A DNA stretch of 64,000 bases, from positions 310,001 through 374,000 of the forward strand of contig NZ_JAKWBL010000001.1 in the NCBI RefSeq assembly GCF_022513635.1, given 5' to 3'. Below are positions 1 to 10,814 of this stretch, piece by piece; within the stretch, counting starts at the first letter, position 1; each line of letters opens with the position of its first letter. This DNA comes from Paraniabella ginsengisoli. GTDB lineage: Bacteria; Bacteroidota; Bacteroidia; Chitinophagales; Chitinophagaceae. The position numbers and the translations under genes were made by a program. The notes under the pieces are model-generated. The model was not told the DNA's origin, searched no databases, and was given only the letters and a program-made list of their open reading frames with translations.

Positions 1-1472
1 CTTCTAATGCTGGAACCCTGTTTGCCGATGTACAGGCGCAACATGTTTTTGATGATCAAAAAACATTTGCAGATGCGGTTCCCTTATACTCGTTGCCCTA
101 TATCGCCGCAAAATATGCACACCAAAAAGAGCAGGAAGGTTTCAGCCTGCTGCAATTCGTTCGCAACAATTTTATGTTACCAGGCCAACTTACTGAGCAT
201 AACCAGAAGCCGAAAAAATCAATTGACGATCATATTTTCGGTCTTTGGGATAAACTTACCAGAACCAATACGAAAGATAATGGATCATTGATAGGATTGC
301 CCCATTCTTATGTAACACCTGGAGGAAGGTTTGAAGAACAATATTATTGGGATAGTTATTTTACAATGCTGGGACTTGTTGAAAGTGACAGAGTGGATTT
401 GGTAGAAGGAATGATCGACAATTTTACTTACCTGATCAATACTATTGGGTTTATTCCTAACGCTAACCGAACTTATTATCTTACACGTTCTCAAATTCCG
501 TTTTACTCAGCAATGGTAAGGCTTCTGGAAGAAATTAAAGGGCCTGAAATTCTGATAAAATATTTGCCCACTTTACAAAAGGAGCATGAGTTCTGGATGA
601 AAGGAAGTGAAACATTAGATGAAGAGAATAATTGTTGCCTTCGGGTAGTGAGGATGGAAAACGGGTCACTATTAAATCGCTATTGGGATACTGAAAATAC
701 GCCGAGGCCTGAAGGTTATGCGTTGGATGTTGCTGTTAAAATGCAGGCACCAGATAATAAAGAGTTGTATAGAAATATTAGAGCAGCTTGTGAATCGGGT
801 TGGGATTTTTCGAGCCGATGGCTTAGCGATGGAAAAAATTTGCATAGTATTTGTACAACTGAGATTGTTCCGGTAGATTTGAACTGCATGCTTTTACATA
901 TGGAGAAAACAATACTTGCCGCCTTCTCACTTTCTGGTAATATTTCTATGCAGAAAAAGTATGAGCAACTCGTTGCTCAACGTACTGCCGCTATTGAAAA
1001 CTATTTGTGGGACGAGGATAGCCACGTTTACAAGGATTATGATTTCAAAAATAAGCATGCAACCAGTTCTTTTACTCTTGCCATGCTTTTTCCTTTATAT
1101 ATAGGTATTAGTTCAAATGAAAGAGCTGCCGCGGTTCTTTCTTTTGTTAAGAAAAATATGTTGAAGGAAGGTGGGCTGCTTACAACTAACGTAAAAACGA
1201 AACAGCAATGGGATGCAGTTAAAGGCTGGGCTCCTTTACAATGGATTGGTTACGCGGCTGCGTTGAACTATGGAAATAATGAGTTGTCTGAAAATATCAG
1301 AAAAAGTTGGATGCAAAATATCGAGCATAAATATAGGTTGACCGGACATTTAATGGAGAAGTATCCGGTTGTAATGACAGCTAGCGATAATGATACGGGT
1401 GGCGAGTATCCCAATCAGGACGGGTTTGGTTGGACTAATGGTGTGTATTTAAAGATGAAGCATTCCTTATAA
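1..1472 (+). CDS. treA: alpha,alpha-trehalase (GH37), 5' end cut by window edge
   Basis: Hydrolyses trehalose to two glucose molecules. The reading frame is open from base 3, so the N-terminus lies outside the window; the first visible residues (LFADVQAQHVF) match the normal trehalase N-terminal region. Visible family motifs are PGGRFEEQYYWDSY, ESGWDFSSRW (holding the expected catalytic Asp), QWDAVKGWAPLQW, and MEKYPV followed by GGEYPNQDGFGWTNG. By family knowledge the Glu of EKY is the second catalytic acid. Two departures from the usual sequence are seen: the second signature reads QWDAVKGWAP where QWDxPNGWAP is common, and the glycine-rich loop after EKY is TASDNDTGGEY. The gene is followed by SusC, SusD and an MFS permease on the same strand, which suggests a trehalose or related glucoside locus. 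Cell location cannot be judged without the N-terminus. Confidence 0.95.
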   Translation, partial: SNAGTLFADVQAQHVFDDQKTFADAVPLYSLPYIAAKYAHQKEQEGFSLLQFVRNNFMLPGQLTEHNQKPKKSIDDHIFGLWDKLTRTNTKDNGSLIGLPHSYVTPGGRFEEQYYWDSYFTMLGLVESDRVDLVEGMIDNFTYLINTIGFIPNANRTYYLTRSQIPFYSAMVRLLEEIKGPEILIKYLPTLQKEHEFWMKGSETLDEENNCCLRVVRMENGSLLNRYWDTENTPRPEGYALDVAVKMQAPDNKELYRNIRAACESGWDFSSRWLSDGKNLHSICTTEIVPVDLNCMLLHMEKTILAAFSLSGNISMQKKYEQLVAQRTAAIENYLWDEDSHVYKDYDFKNKHATSSFTLAMLFPLYIGISSNERAAAVLSFVKKNMLKEGGLLTTNVKTKQQWDAVKGWAPLQWIGYAAALNYGNNELSENIRKSWMQNIEHKYRLTGHLMEKYPVVMTASDNDTGGEYPNQDGFGWTNGVYLKMKHSL

Positions 1473-1569
1473 TCCGATTTTGCTTTATCATAAATAAAAC
1501 TGAAATTTTTATTAATTATAAATGTTTGCGAATGAATCTTTTTTTCTTAAAACCTTAAACTCAACGATT

Positions 1570-4500
1570 ATGGAAAGACGCTCTTTCTTCATGAAGCGGG
1601 GAACAAAACTGGCGGGAGCTATGTTGCTTTTGCAGTTCCTTTTTGCTTTTGATTACAGTTATGGGCAAGCCGGAGGTATAAATGGTAAAATTACCAACGA
1701 CAAAGGCGAAGCACTTCCGGGAGCTACCATTACACTGCTTGAAAAAATGTACAATCCTCAACAGGTGCCGACGGGCAGTTTACTTTTACTAACGTGGAAA
1801 GTGGAGATTATAATCTGTCAGTGACTTTTGTTGGTTACGCAACTGCTACAAAATCCGCAACCGTTACTTCAGGCAATGTAACAACGGTTGATATTCAACT
1901 AACGCCGGAAATACAAAATATTGAAGAGGTAGTAGTAATTGGTTACGGTACTGCAAAAAGGAAAGATGTGACCGGAGCGGTGGTAACTATAAACGAAAAA
2001 AACTTTAATAAAGGTATTGTTACTAACCCCGATCAATTGATACAAGGTAAAACGCCGGGTATCATGATCATCAACAACACCGGGCAACCAAGGCGGGGCA
2101 ACAACCGTACGCATACGCGGTAACTCTTCTATTCGCGCCAGCAATAACCCACTCTTTGTATTAGATGGTGTGCCTATGGCAGGAAACTCTCCATTACCGG
2201 AGGGCCGCGGCGATTTTTCCTCCGACCGGGGTAATCCGTTAAGCTATTTAAATCCGAGCGATATAGCCAGCATGGATATCCTTAAAGATGCATCCGCTAC
2301 TGCTATTTACGGATCAAGAGGTGCTAATGGTGTGGTTATTATTACAACGAAAAAAGGAAAAATTGGTGATCCTGTACTTTCGGTAGGTGCTTCTTCAGGT
2401 ATATCAAACATGCGGGAGAAACCCAAGGTATTAGATGCGGCAGGCTTTCGCGAGGCATTAGCTTATTACACGCCAGAAGAAGCCGCTAATGCGGACTTCG
2501 GAAGTAACGTGGATGCATTTAAGGAAATTACGAGGAGCGCGGTAACGCAAAACTATTATGCCGATGTATCAGGCGGAAGTGCTAATGGAAAGTATCGTCT
2601 TTCAGGTGGTTATCTGAATCAGCAGGGAATTATTATCGGCTCTCAGTTAAAAAAATACACCACGAACTTTACGGGTAATTATAAGTTCCTCGAAAATAAA
2701 AGACTTGGACTTGATTTCTCTTTGTTCTTTACACAGTTGAACAACCAATATGCTCCAATCAACGTAGGTGTAGGCGCTCAGGGAAATATTATTTCTCAGG
2801 CTTTGCAATGGAATCCTACCCGTCCGCTTAGAGATGAAAACGGTGAGTTGACTTTTATTAATACGAATACCCGTAATCCTTTGGCGAGTGCTGAAGCTTT
2901 TAAAGATAGAGCTGTAACTAACACACTAGTAGCAAATCTATCTCCATACTACAAATTTACAGACGATCTGGAATATCGTTTTACATACAGTGTAATGCGG
3001 CAAACCGGCAACAGGGAGGGAATGTACAGAGCTGGTATCATTGACCCCTCAGCTGTAAGCAATGAGCAGGCGTTTATTTCAAATACCGGCGAAACGAATC
3101 AGCAAATGACGCATACACTTTCGTATAATAAAGATGTGTCTGAAGATTGGAGCATCAATGCTGTTGCGGGTTATGAATATTTAGATTATAGTTTCAACAA
3201 CAACATCGCCTTTGCTGGTGGGTTTCAATACTTAGGTCTGGATTACTTTGATTATCTGCAGTATTCACCTGTGTCTACCCGTGAAATCGCTTCATACAGA
3301 AGTCCTACAAATCAATTACAGTCGCTGTTTCTGCGTGGTGGTTTCAATTATCTGGATCGTTATTTACTTACTGCTACCGTAAGAAGGGATGGCTCTACTA
3401 AATTTGGTGTAAATAACAAGTATGCTATTTTCCCATCATTAGCTGTTGCATGGAATGTGGCCGAGGAGAATTTCTTAAAAGGTAACACAAACATTGATCA
3501 ATTAAAAGTAAGAGTTGGTTGGGGTAGAACAGGTAACCAGGAATTTCCTTCCGGAGCTTCTTTGGACAGGCTGGTTTTTGGTACACAAAGTATCAGTCAG
3601 GCAAACTATGGTAACCCTGATTTGAAATGGGAAACTTCTACCACATTTAATGCAGGGATTGATTTTGCGATCTTGAAGAATAGAATTTATGGTTCGATAG
3701 ATTATTTTAATAAAACTACAACCGATGCTTTGTTTGAGCAAACCCTTGCACAGCCTGCACCAGCAGGGCGCATATGGGTAAACCTGGATGGGGAAATAGT
3801 TAATAAAGGAGTTGAAATTTCGCTAACTGGCAATATTATTAGAGGTGAAGAATGGAATTGGGATCTCACAGGTAATGCCACGTTTCTTAAAAATAGTGTA
3901 AGTGGGCTGATTGGTTATTATGAAACGGGAGCCTTACGTGGACAAGGCTTTTCCGGTGTATTAGGACAAAGAATGGTGAACGGCCAGCCGCTGAATGTTT
4001 GGTATCTTGCCCAATACGAAGGCATTGATCCTCAATCAGGACTCAGTTTGTATCGAGGCTTGGACGGTAGCATTGCTGACGCTAATACTAATGATCCAGC
4101 CATTAACAAAGTATATTCAGGCAGCCCTAATCCAACTACGCTACTCGGAGTTTCAACTAATGTACGCTATAAAAAAATCACTTTAGGAGCTAACATGAAT
4201 GGAGCGATGGGCCATTACCTGTTCAATAATACAGCAGCCACTAGCTTGGGAATAAGCAACCTTCCTTTAAGAAATATTGGCTCCGCTTTTTTTGATACTC
4301 GTGTTAAAGAATCTACATCAAATTCTGCATCACCTTCTACACGGTATTTGGAAAAAGGTAATTACCTGAAAATGGCCAATCTTACATTGAGTTATAATGT
4401 AGGTGATATTGGAAAGACATTGAAAAACTTCAATGTATCGCTTACGGGACAAAATTTATTTATTATTACGAAGTACACAGGGTTCGATCCGGAAGTTAAT

Positions 4501-4599
4501 ACAGATGGAGCGACAAACGGCATACCTTCTTTGGGTATTGAATACCTTCCTTATCCGCCTGCGAGAACGGTTTTACTTGGAGTTAATTTTTCGCTGTAA
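1570..4599 (+). CDS. SusC/RagA-family TonB-dependent outer-membrane transporter, two compensating frameshifts
   Basis: Outer-membrane TonB-dependent channel that pairs with the next gene (SusD) to import oligosaccharide. It starts at MERRSFFMKRG with a hydrophobic signal segment, then a carboxypeptidase-regulatory-like domain (INGKITNDKGEALPGATITL), the SusC hallmark VVVIGYGTAKRKDVTGAV, and the plug motif ILKDASATAIYGSRGANG ahead of a long beta-barrel. Frame is lost at an A6 run (1742-1747), where one more A restores GADGQFTFTNVESGDYN. It is lost again near 2090, where one A too many hides PGGATTVRIRGN. The two shifts cancel and the rest reads through to the stop, so assembly error is likelier than a dead gene. 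Upstream trehalase and downstream SusD support a sugar role; the substrate is inferred only. Confidence 0.93.
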
Positions 4600-4639
4600 A
4601 CAACCATCTGGCTATTAATAATAATTAAAACACAAACAG

Positions 4640-6220
4640 ATGAAATCAAAAAATATACTATATATACCTTTAATATTGGGGGCATTCGTTACAATATTGC
4701 CATCCTGTACCAAGCTTAATGAAGAATTTAGAAGTGAATTAGAAGAAGGATCGAATGTTGAGGCAACCGGTTTGCTGGTAACTGCATACACATCTTTAAA
4801 CACGCCTTATCAACAGGAACAAAGATGGGTACTGCAGGAGATCTCAACAGATGCAGCAATGGCTCCTACCCGTGGCGGCGACTGGGATGATAACGGTATG
4901 CACCGTGCTATACATTTACATACCTGGAATCCAGATAACGGTTACATGAATAATACCTTCGTAAGTCTGGGTACGGCAATCTATAATGCAACTAACGTAT
5001 TACGTTTTAATCCAAGTGCACAGCAGGCAGCTGAAGCGAGATTTATCCGTGCCATAGCTATGTTTGATATGCTTGATTTGTATGGTGTAGTACCAATAAG
5101 AGAAGGCGAGTCCTTAGAGGATTTTAGAATTCCTCCCGAAGTATTGCAGCCACAAGCTGCTATGGATTATATGATTAAAGAATTGAATGAAATCATAGGT
5201 GCGCTTCCCAACAGCAATACTAAATCGGCTTATGTAGCTAACAAAAATGCTGCAAAGGTTTTATTGATGAAGATATATTTAAACAAAGGCGTGTTTCTAA
5301 ACAGACAGGCTCCAACATTTGACGTCGCTGATATGAACCAGGTAATTACGCTGGCAAAAGAAATTACTGGATCAGGCTTTTATACAGTATCCGCAGCCGG
5401 CAAGTACTTCGATAATTTTGCACCCGACAATGATGTGAAGTCTACAGAAAACATTTATACACTGTTTAATAAAAATGGTGAAAGAGGAGGTAATGTAGAT
5501 AGAACTTGGAATACCATCGCTCACTATAATTTAAATCCAGGTGGGTGGAACGGCTGGTGCACCTTGTCTGATTACTATGATAAATTTCAGGCAATAGATG
5601 AAAGAAGGGGAATATATTATGATTATCCAGCTGATACAACGTCAAACAGAAGTAAAGACTATGATAGGCAGAATGTAGGTTTCTTCGCCGGCCAACAATA
5701 CAACTGGTCTACCAATCAGCCGTTAAATGCAAGAAACCCTGCTAATGCACCTTTGGTATTTACAAGAGAAGTAACCATACGTACATCAGGGGCAACGCTT
5801 GAAACGGCAGGTATACGGCCTATGAAATATGCGTTCGACTATTCAGTAACCGGTCAAAGAAATAATGATTGGGTGGTGTATCGTTATTCTGATGTTTTAC
5901 TGATGCAGGCAGAAGCAATTTTGCGTGGTGGAACAGGTGGTACTGCTGCCGAAGCTTTAGGTTTTGTAAATAGCATTAGAACTAAGCGTGGGGTAGCTGC
6001 ATTTGGGTCGCTTACACTTGATAATCTGTTAGATGAACGTGCGCGTGAATTGTATTGGGAAGGTTGGAGAAGGCAGGATCTGATCCGGTTTGGTAAGTTC
6101 TTGGAAGCATGGCAGGAGAAAGCCGCTGATCCTGATCCTAAAACATTGGTTTATCCAATACCAAGTCAGCAAATTGCAGTAAATCCTAACCTTACACAAA
6201 ACCCTGGATATACTAAATAA
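4640..6220 (+). CDS. SusD/RagB-family substrate-binding outer-membrane lipoprotein
   Basis: Surface lipoprotein that caps the SusC channel and binds the sugar. It has an N-terminal signal ending in the lipobox LPSC, so Cys23 or so is lipidated. Helical TPR-like SusD segments follow, including ARFIRAIAMFDMLDLYGVVP, RYSDVLLMQAEAILR and the typical C-terminal LLDERARELYWEGWRRQDLIRFGKF. Length, 526 residues, is normal. It lies 40 nt after the SusC gene with no terminator between them, so the two are probably co-transcribed, and a strong hairpin terminator follows. The gene is intact, which supports reading the SusC frameshifts as sequence errors. Confidence 0.96.
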   Translation: MKSKNILYIPLILGAFVTILPSCTKLNEEFRSELEEGSNVEATGLLVTAYTSLNTPYQQEQRWVLQEISTDAAMAPTRGGDWDDNGMHRAIHLHTWNPDNGYMNNTFVSLGTAIYNATNVLRFNPSAQQAAEARFIRAIAMFDMLDLYGVVPIREGESLEDFRIPPEVLQPQAAMDYMIKELNEIIGALPNSNTKSAYVANKNAAKVLLMKIYLNKGVFLNRQAPTFDVADMNQVITLAKEITGSGFYTVSAAGKYFDNFAPDNDVKSTENIYTLFNKNGERGGNVDRTWNTIAHYNLNPGGWNGWCTLSDYYDKFQAIDERRGIYYDYPADTTSNRSKDYDRQNVGFFAGQQYNWSTNQPLNARNPANAPLVFTREVTIRTSGATLETAGIRPMKYAFDYSVTGQRNNDWVVYRYSDVLLMQAEAILRGGTGGTAAEALGFVNSIRTKRGVAAFGSLTLDNLLDERARELYWEGWRRQDLIRFGKFLEAWQEKAADPDPKTLVYPIPSQQIAVNPNLTQNPGYTK

Positions 6221-6243
6221 GATTTCTTAATCATAGCTTAAAG

Positions 6244-6270
6244 AAGGCCATTAACTAAGTGGCCTTTTTT
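6244..6270 (+). terminator. intrinsic terminator after susD
   Basis: A 7-bp stem AAGGCCA/TGGCCTT with a 9-nt loop is followed by a T6 run. It sits 24 nt after the SusD stop and only 14 nt before the MFS start, so the permease either has its own promoter or depends on read-through. Confidence 0.85.
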
Positions 6271-6283
6271 GCATTTTTGTAAT

Positions 6284-7520
6284 ATGCTACATAACTGGAA
6301 AATAAAATTCTTTCTTTACATCAATTATTTTGTATTTGCCATATTGCTGAATAGCGTAGGCATTGTAATAGCAAAGTCTATTAATGTGTATGGCGTGAAT
6401 GAAAAAGCCGCGTCCGCTTTAGAGGCTTTTAAAGATTTGCCTATTGCAATTGTATCTTTTTTATAGCATCTTTTTTACCCAGGTTGGGTTATAAAAATGG
6501 CATGCTCATCGCGCTCGTAATCGTATTTGTAGGTTGTTTGGGTATGCACTTTGCCAATAGTTTTTGGGCGGCAAAAATGATGTTCTTGTCGGTAGGTGTC
6601 AGTTTTGCATTAATAAAATTGTCTGTTTACAGTCTTGTAGGAGTTGTTACTGATACGCCGCGCCAGCACTCGTCTTTAATGAGTTCTATCGAAGGAGTTT
6701 TTATGGTTGGCATCGCAACTGCTTATTTTTTATTTCCTGCATTTTATTCAGAAACTGATGTGAACGCATGGCTTGAGGTTTATTTAGTATTGTGCGGCCT
6801 TATAGCGTTGTCTTTTTTGTTTCTCATTTTTTCTAATGTTCAAATACCGGTGCAAACGGCAGGGGCTGATTGGAAAGACGACATAAAGAATTCACTTAGC
6901 CTTTTAGTTATTCCTTTAGTCCTGGTATTCATCGGCTCTGCTTTTTTCTTTGTAATGATCGAACAAGGTATTATGACATGGCTGCCACGCTTTAACGAAA
7001 AAGTTTTTTTATTTTCAGAAACATTAAGCGTACAAATGGCTTCGCTACTTGCAATATCATTAGCTGTAGGCAGATTTATAGCAGGTTGGTTATCCAAAAA
7101 ATATCATGGGCTATTATTGTAATTGTTTGCGCCGTTTTAGCCATTTTGCTATTACTCGCGGTACTTCCAAAGCTTGAAGCGTCAAATACACTAGAAAAGT
7201 TTAACGCTTTTTCCGAAGTGCCCATGCTTGGTTTTATGTTGCCTTTAATCGGGTTATTTATTGCGCCAATTTATCCATTACTCAACTCCACCGTATTAAG
7301 CCATCTGCCTAAAAATCTTCATGCACCGATGTCAGGGCTCATTATTATTTTTTCTGCATTAGGCGGAACACTGGGCTCAAGAATTGTAGGAACGCTGTTT
7401 GGCAGTATTGGTGGTGTTAATGCGTTTTATTTTTTAATCATTCCCATTTTGTTATTGATCATTTCTGTATTGATTATTCAGAAGATGACGAAGAAGCGCG
7501 CTGCCGCCGGGTTTTCGTGA
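6284..7520 (+). CDS. MFS transporter, probably sugar permease, two frameshifts
   Basis: Inner-membrane major facilitator protein with about 12 hydrophobic helices when the frames are joined. Start chosen at MLHNWKIKFFLYINYF (6284). Frame is lost at a T6 run (6457-6462), where a seventh T gives IAIVSFFIASFLPRLGYKNG, and at an A6 run (7096-7101), where a seventh A gives AGWLSKKISWAIIVIV. The loop motif PRLGYKNG resembles the MFS A-type loop after TM2. Position right after trehalase and SusCD suggests uptake of the sugar released in the periplasm. The exact substrate cannot be told from sequence. Joined length is about 412 residues, normal for the family. Confidence 0.85.
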
Positions 7521-7543
7521 ATTATACTTTTTGAATCATCAGT

Positions 7544-7690
7544 GAATATGTGGCATCTTCGTTGCGTCGCACATTTCAACTGTAGAATATATGGCATCCT
7601 ATATATTCTTCGCCAATTGTCTGAACTATGATTTATAGAATTAATGTATTAATAAGATTGAAAATTTGAATAATCACTATTCAACAATCA
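7544..7690 (+). repeat. dispersed intergenic repeat, copy 1 (GGCATCTTCGTTGCGTCGCAC family)
   Basis: Contains TGGCATCTTCGTTGCGTCGC, then TGTAGAATATATGGCATCC, then CAATTGTCTGAACTATGATT. An inverted near-copy of the first part lies at 10670-10726, and a long direct relative of the whole element lies at 48341-48480. The rest of the 7521-7766 gap holds AT-rich low-complexity sequence and no gene that I can support. Confidence 0.8.
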
Positions 7691-7766
7691 ATCCTCAATG
7701 AAGCTCGCCTACTCACTACTTGCTATTTTTCAACCAGTCAACTATCATCTGTCATCTTCTCCTCTA

Positions 7767-9913
7767 TCACTCCACTTTCTTCACCAGCAACCTGCTGCTA
7801 TTTACCGCCAGCACCACATCGCTGAAAGCCATAATCAACGCTCCAAAAGATGGCGTTAAAAAGCCTAAAGCAGCAACAGGAATGGCAATGATATTATAAG
7901 AGAATGCCCAAAACAAATTCTCTTTAATCGTTTTATAAGTGTGTTTGCCTAAGCCCAAAGCAGTTGGCAGTTTTTTCAATCCGTGATTCATTAATACAAC
8001 CTGCGCAGTTTGCATCGCTATTTGCGAAGCATCGCTCATGCTAATACCAATGGTTGCTTTAGCCAATGCTGGTGCATCATTGATACCATCACCCACCATC
8101 GCTGTTTGTGTTTGTGCATTTTTTGCTGCAATAATTTTTAGTTTTTCTTCCGGAGTTTTTTCGGCAATCACTTCATCAATACCTAATGTTTTTCCAATTA
8201 AATCTGCTTTAGCTTTTTTATCACCGCTTAGTAAAACGGTTTTAATGTTTTTGCTATGAAAATAATTAACCACCTGTTTTGCTTCCGGTCTCAATTCATC
8301 AGTAACATCAATAACGCCAATCAACTTATTGTTTTCAACAATGTAAATATTATGTGTGTCATCTTTGGTTAAATGATCCGCTATTTTATAAGAACCTGCA
8401 CGATATTCATTGCCACTTTTATCTAAAGCACGCATGCCTTCGCCTTTGATTTCTTCAATCTTTTGCCAGCGAATATCTCCTTTGGCTTTCCACTCTTTCG
8501 CAAATACTTTGGCAATAGGGTGATTGGAATATTTTTCCAACGAATACACCAGCAATTTAAATGTAGTGTCATCAATCCCATTATCTAAAACGGTGTAATC
8601 TGTAATTGAAAAATTCCCGGTAGTCAATGTTCCCGTTTTATCAAAAACAATCTGTTTAATATCTTTAAAATTTTCGAGGCTGGTGGCGTTTCTAAATAAG
8701 ATGCCATTACGTGCGCCACGCCCCAAACCCACGGCAATAGCAGCAGGTGTTGCCAACCCCATTGCACAGGGGCAGGCAATTACCAACACCGCAATGGCGC
8801 GCATTAATGATGATGTAAAATCGTCTAAAACAATCCAATTTATAATTAACGTAAGCGCAGCAATACCCAATACAATAGGAATAAAAATGGCACTGATTTT
8901 ATCAGCCATTTGTTGTACCGGCGGTTTTTCGCCTTGCGCTTCCTGCACCATATTTATAATCCCCGAAAGCACAGTATCTTTACCCACCGCCGTTACCTGT
9001 GCTTTAACGGTGCCGTCTGTAACAATGCTGCCGCCAATCAATTTATCTTTAGCCTGTTTGTTTACCGGAACACTTTCGCCGGTAATAACCGCTTCGTTCA
9101 CGCTTACATCGCCCCATAATATTTTACAATCTGTAGGAACCTGTTCGCCACTTTTGATTAGAATTAAATCTCCAGTTTGTAATGCACTGCTTTCAACGGG
9201 AAAAACATTTTCATTATGTTCATTATCATAAGCAATCATGTTGGCCATTACCACCTGCGTTTGCGCCAGTTTTTTTAATTGTGCCTGTGTAGCATCAACA
9301 GCTTTTTCTTCAATAAAATTTCCCAAGAAAACCAACGTAATTACAGTTGCGGCAGTTTCAAAAAATATGTATTCGCTTTGTCCGGTTAACATGCCATACA
9401 AACTATATACAAATGCAGCAGTTGCGCCAATGGCGATCAATACATTCATATTCGGCATTCCATTGCGAATGCTTTTCCAGGCGCTTATACCAAAAAAGAC
9501 ATGCCCACAATATAAACTGGAAGGCATAATGCCAACTGTATGTAAGGTTGCATGATCCAACTATGATGCATAGCGGGTATCATGTGTAACATAAGTATTA
9601 ATGTAAAAGGAAGGCAGAACCAAAAACGTTGTGCATTGTTTTTAATAAATGCGCCTTTTACCTTTCCCTGTTCGTTGGTGTGCGCGTGACTTGATTGATG
9701 TTCATCAACCACGGTATAACCCAGATCGGCAAGCCCTTTTGAAATTTTATCAATAGATGCGTTGGCGTTATTTTCAAAACTCACATCGCCTGTAGCAAAG
9801 TTGACCCGAATGTCTTTGCCGCCTTCTTTAGTCAAATATTTATTAATGGTAAGCGCACAGGTGGCGCAATCCATGCCTTTCACTTTCCAGTTTATTTTTT
9901 CTTTTGTATCCAT
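7767..9913 (-). CDS. copA: heavy-metal (Cu+-type) translocating P1B ATPase, one frameshift
   Basis: Inner-membrane ATPase that exports monovalent copper (or silver) from the cytoplasm. An N-terminal HMA domain with metal-binding GMDCATCAL is followed by membrane helices. The catalytic core shows TGES, the intramembrane CPC of VIACPCAMGLATP, the phosphorylated Asp in DKTGTLT, the HP motif (YSNHPIAK) and GDGINDAPALAKA. Frame is lost on the minus strand at a T6 run (plus-strand A6, 9492-9497); one more T gives VGMSFFGISAWKS. Joined length is about 716 residues, normal for a single-HMA CopA. A TAnnTTTG promoter box lies upstream. No copper chaperone or CueR-type regulator is adjacent. CPC suggests copper rather than zinc or cadmium. 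Confidence 0.94.
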
Positions 9914-9932
9914 AACTCACTATTATAACGTG

Positions 9933-9940
9933 CAAAGTTA
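9933..9940 (-). promoter_or_regulatory. Bacteroidota -7 box for the P1B ATPase
   Basis: Minus strand reads TAACTTTGC, matching TAnnTTTG. It lies about 20 nt upstream of the ATG at 9913. Confidence 0.55.
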
Positions 9941-10050
9941 TAGCAAGGTTGAAGGAATGGTTGATTCAGCCGGAGGTATTATTAAAACATGGTTGCAGAA
10001 ACCAATTCTTTTATTGCAATAGCGTTGCGAAAGGTTAAAGCTCAATCTCG

Positions 10051-10635
10051 CTACAGCCCCGTCTCTACAGAAATTACTTTTACAAATCTTGAAAGATAGT
10101 ATTCATTCAGCGATGTAATGGTTACGCCATTGGCTTTTCCTGAACTTGAGTGTATAAATCGCAAACTGTCAGTATTAGAAGTAATGATGCCCATGTGGCC
10201 CACTATTGTTGAAGTTGAATCTGTTCCGGTAAATAAAATAAGGTCGCCGCGTTTTGCTTTTTCTTTAGGAACTGTAATGCCTTTGTTGGTGAACTCCACT
10301 GAAGATCGCGGAACATCCAATCCAAAATGGTTGAAGACATATGTAATAAAGCCGGAGCAATCGAAGCCTTTTGAAGGATCGCTGGAAGCATATAAATAAG
10401 GAATGCCTTGTAATGTTTCTGCAAAATCTACAATTGTATTCAAAGGGATTTTTTTGTTCCAGGCAGCTAGATCTTTTTTTGTTTTTTGAAGTGAATCCCT
10501 GGTTTGCGGCAATGTGTCGACGAAGACTGAATCTGTCGCAGCGACAGTTGCATCAGATTTCCTTTCACCAATTATGAAACAAGCATAGTAAGAAATGCCA
10601 GCGAGCACCAATAATATAATGATGAAATATTTCAC
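10051..10635 (-). CDS. NlpC/P60 family cell-wall endopeptidase (C40)
   Basis: Cysteine peptidase likely to cleave peptidoglycan stem peptides in the periplasm. An N-terminal hydrophobic anchor (MKYFIIILLVLAGISYYACF) is followed by a linker and the NlpC/P60 domain. The catalytic Cys is in KGFDCSGFITYVF, the catalytic His in GHMGIITS, and a third polar residue is likely the His of RFIHSSSG. The RGDLILFTG segment typical of the family is present. Length, 194 residues, fits a single-domain enzyme. It shares strand with the P-ATPase but lies 138 nt from it, so an operon is not shown. A repeat copy lies just upstream of its start. Confidence 0.92.
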   Translation of the reverse strand: MKYFIIILLVLAGISYYACFIIGERKSDATVAATDSVFVDTLPQTRDSLQKTKKDLAAWNKKIPLNTIVDFAETLQGIPYLYASSDPSKGFDCSGFITYVFNHFGLDVPRSSVEFTNKGITVPKEKAKRGDLILFTGTDSTSTIVGHMGIITSNTDSLRFIHSSSGKANGVTITSLNEYYLSRFVKVISVETGL

Positions 10636-10669
10636 GGTAAAGAGTATGTGAATTTACTGATAAACGCGC

Positions 10670-10726
10670 ATATATAGGATGCCATATATTCTACAATTGA
10701 AATGTGCGACGCAACAAAGATGCCAT
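10670..10726 (-). repeat. dispersed intergenic repeat, copy 2 (inverted relative to copy 1)
   Basis: The minus strand carries ATGGCATCTTTGTTGCGTCG followed by GTAGAATATATGGCATCCTA. It differs from copy 1 (7544-7605) at only a few positions. The two copies face each other around the P-ATPase and NlpC/P60 genes. Confidence 0.8.
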
Positions 10727-10776
10727 GTGTTTACTGTCGACTACAAAAATATTTTACTGCGAATTGGTCTAAACAA

Positions 10777-10784
10777 TACCTTTG
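10777..10784 (+). promoter_or_regulatory. Bacteroidota -7 box for fumC
   Basis: TACCTTTG matches TAnnTTTG and lies 30 nt upstream of the fumC ATG. No clear -33 TTTG is seen at the expected distance. Confidence 0.45.
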
Positions 10785-10814
10785 TTAGCATCTCAAATAA
10801 ATTTTACAACGATT

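Noticed and set aside
8683..9231. 182-codon open frame antisense to the P-type ATPase
   Set aside because: The opposite strand encodes clear ATPase motifs throughout; the antisense frame has no recognisable domain.
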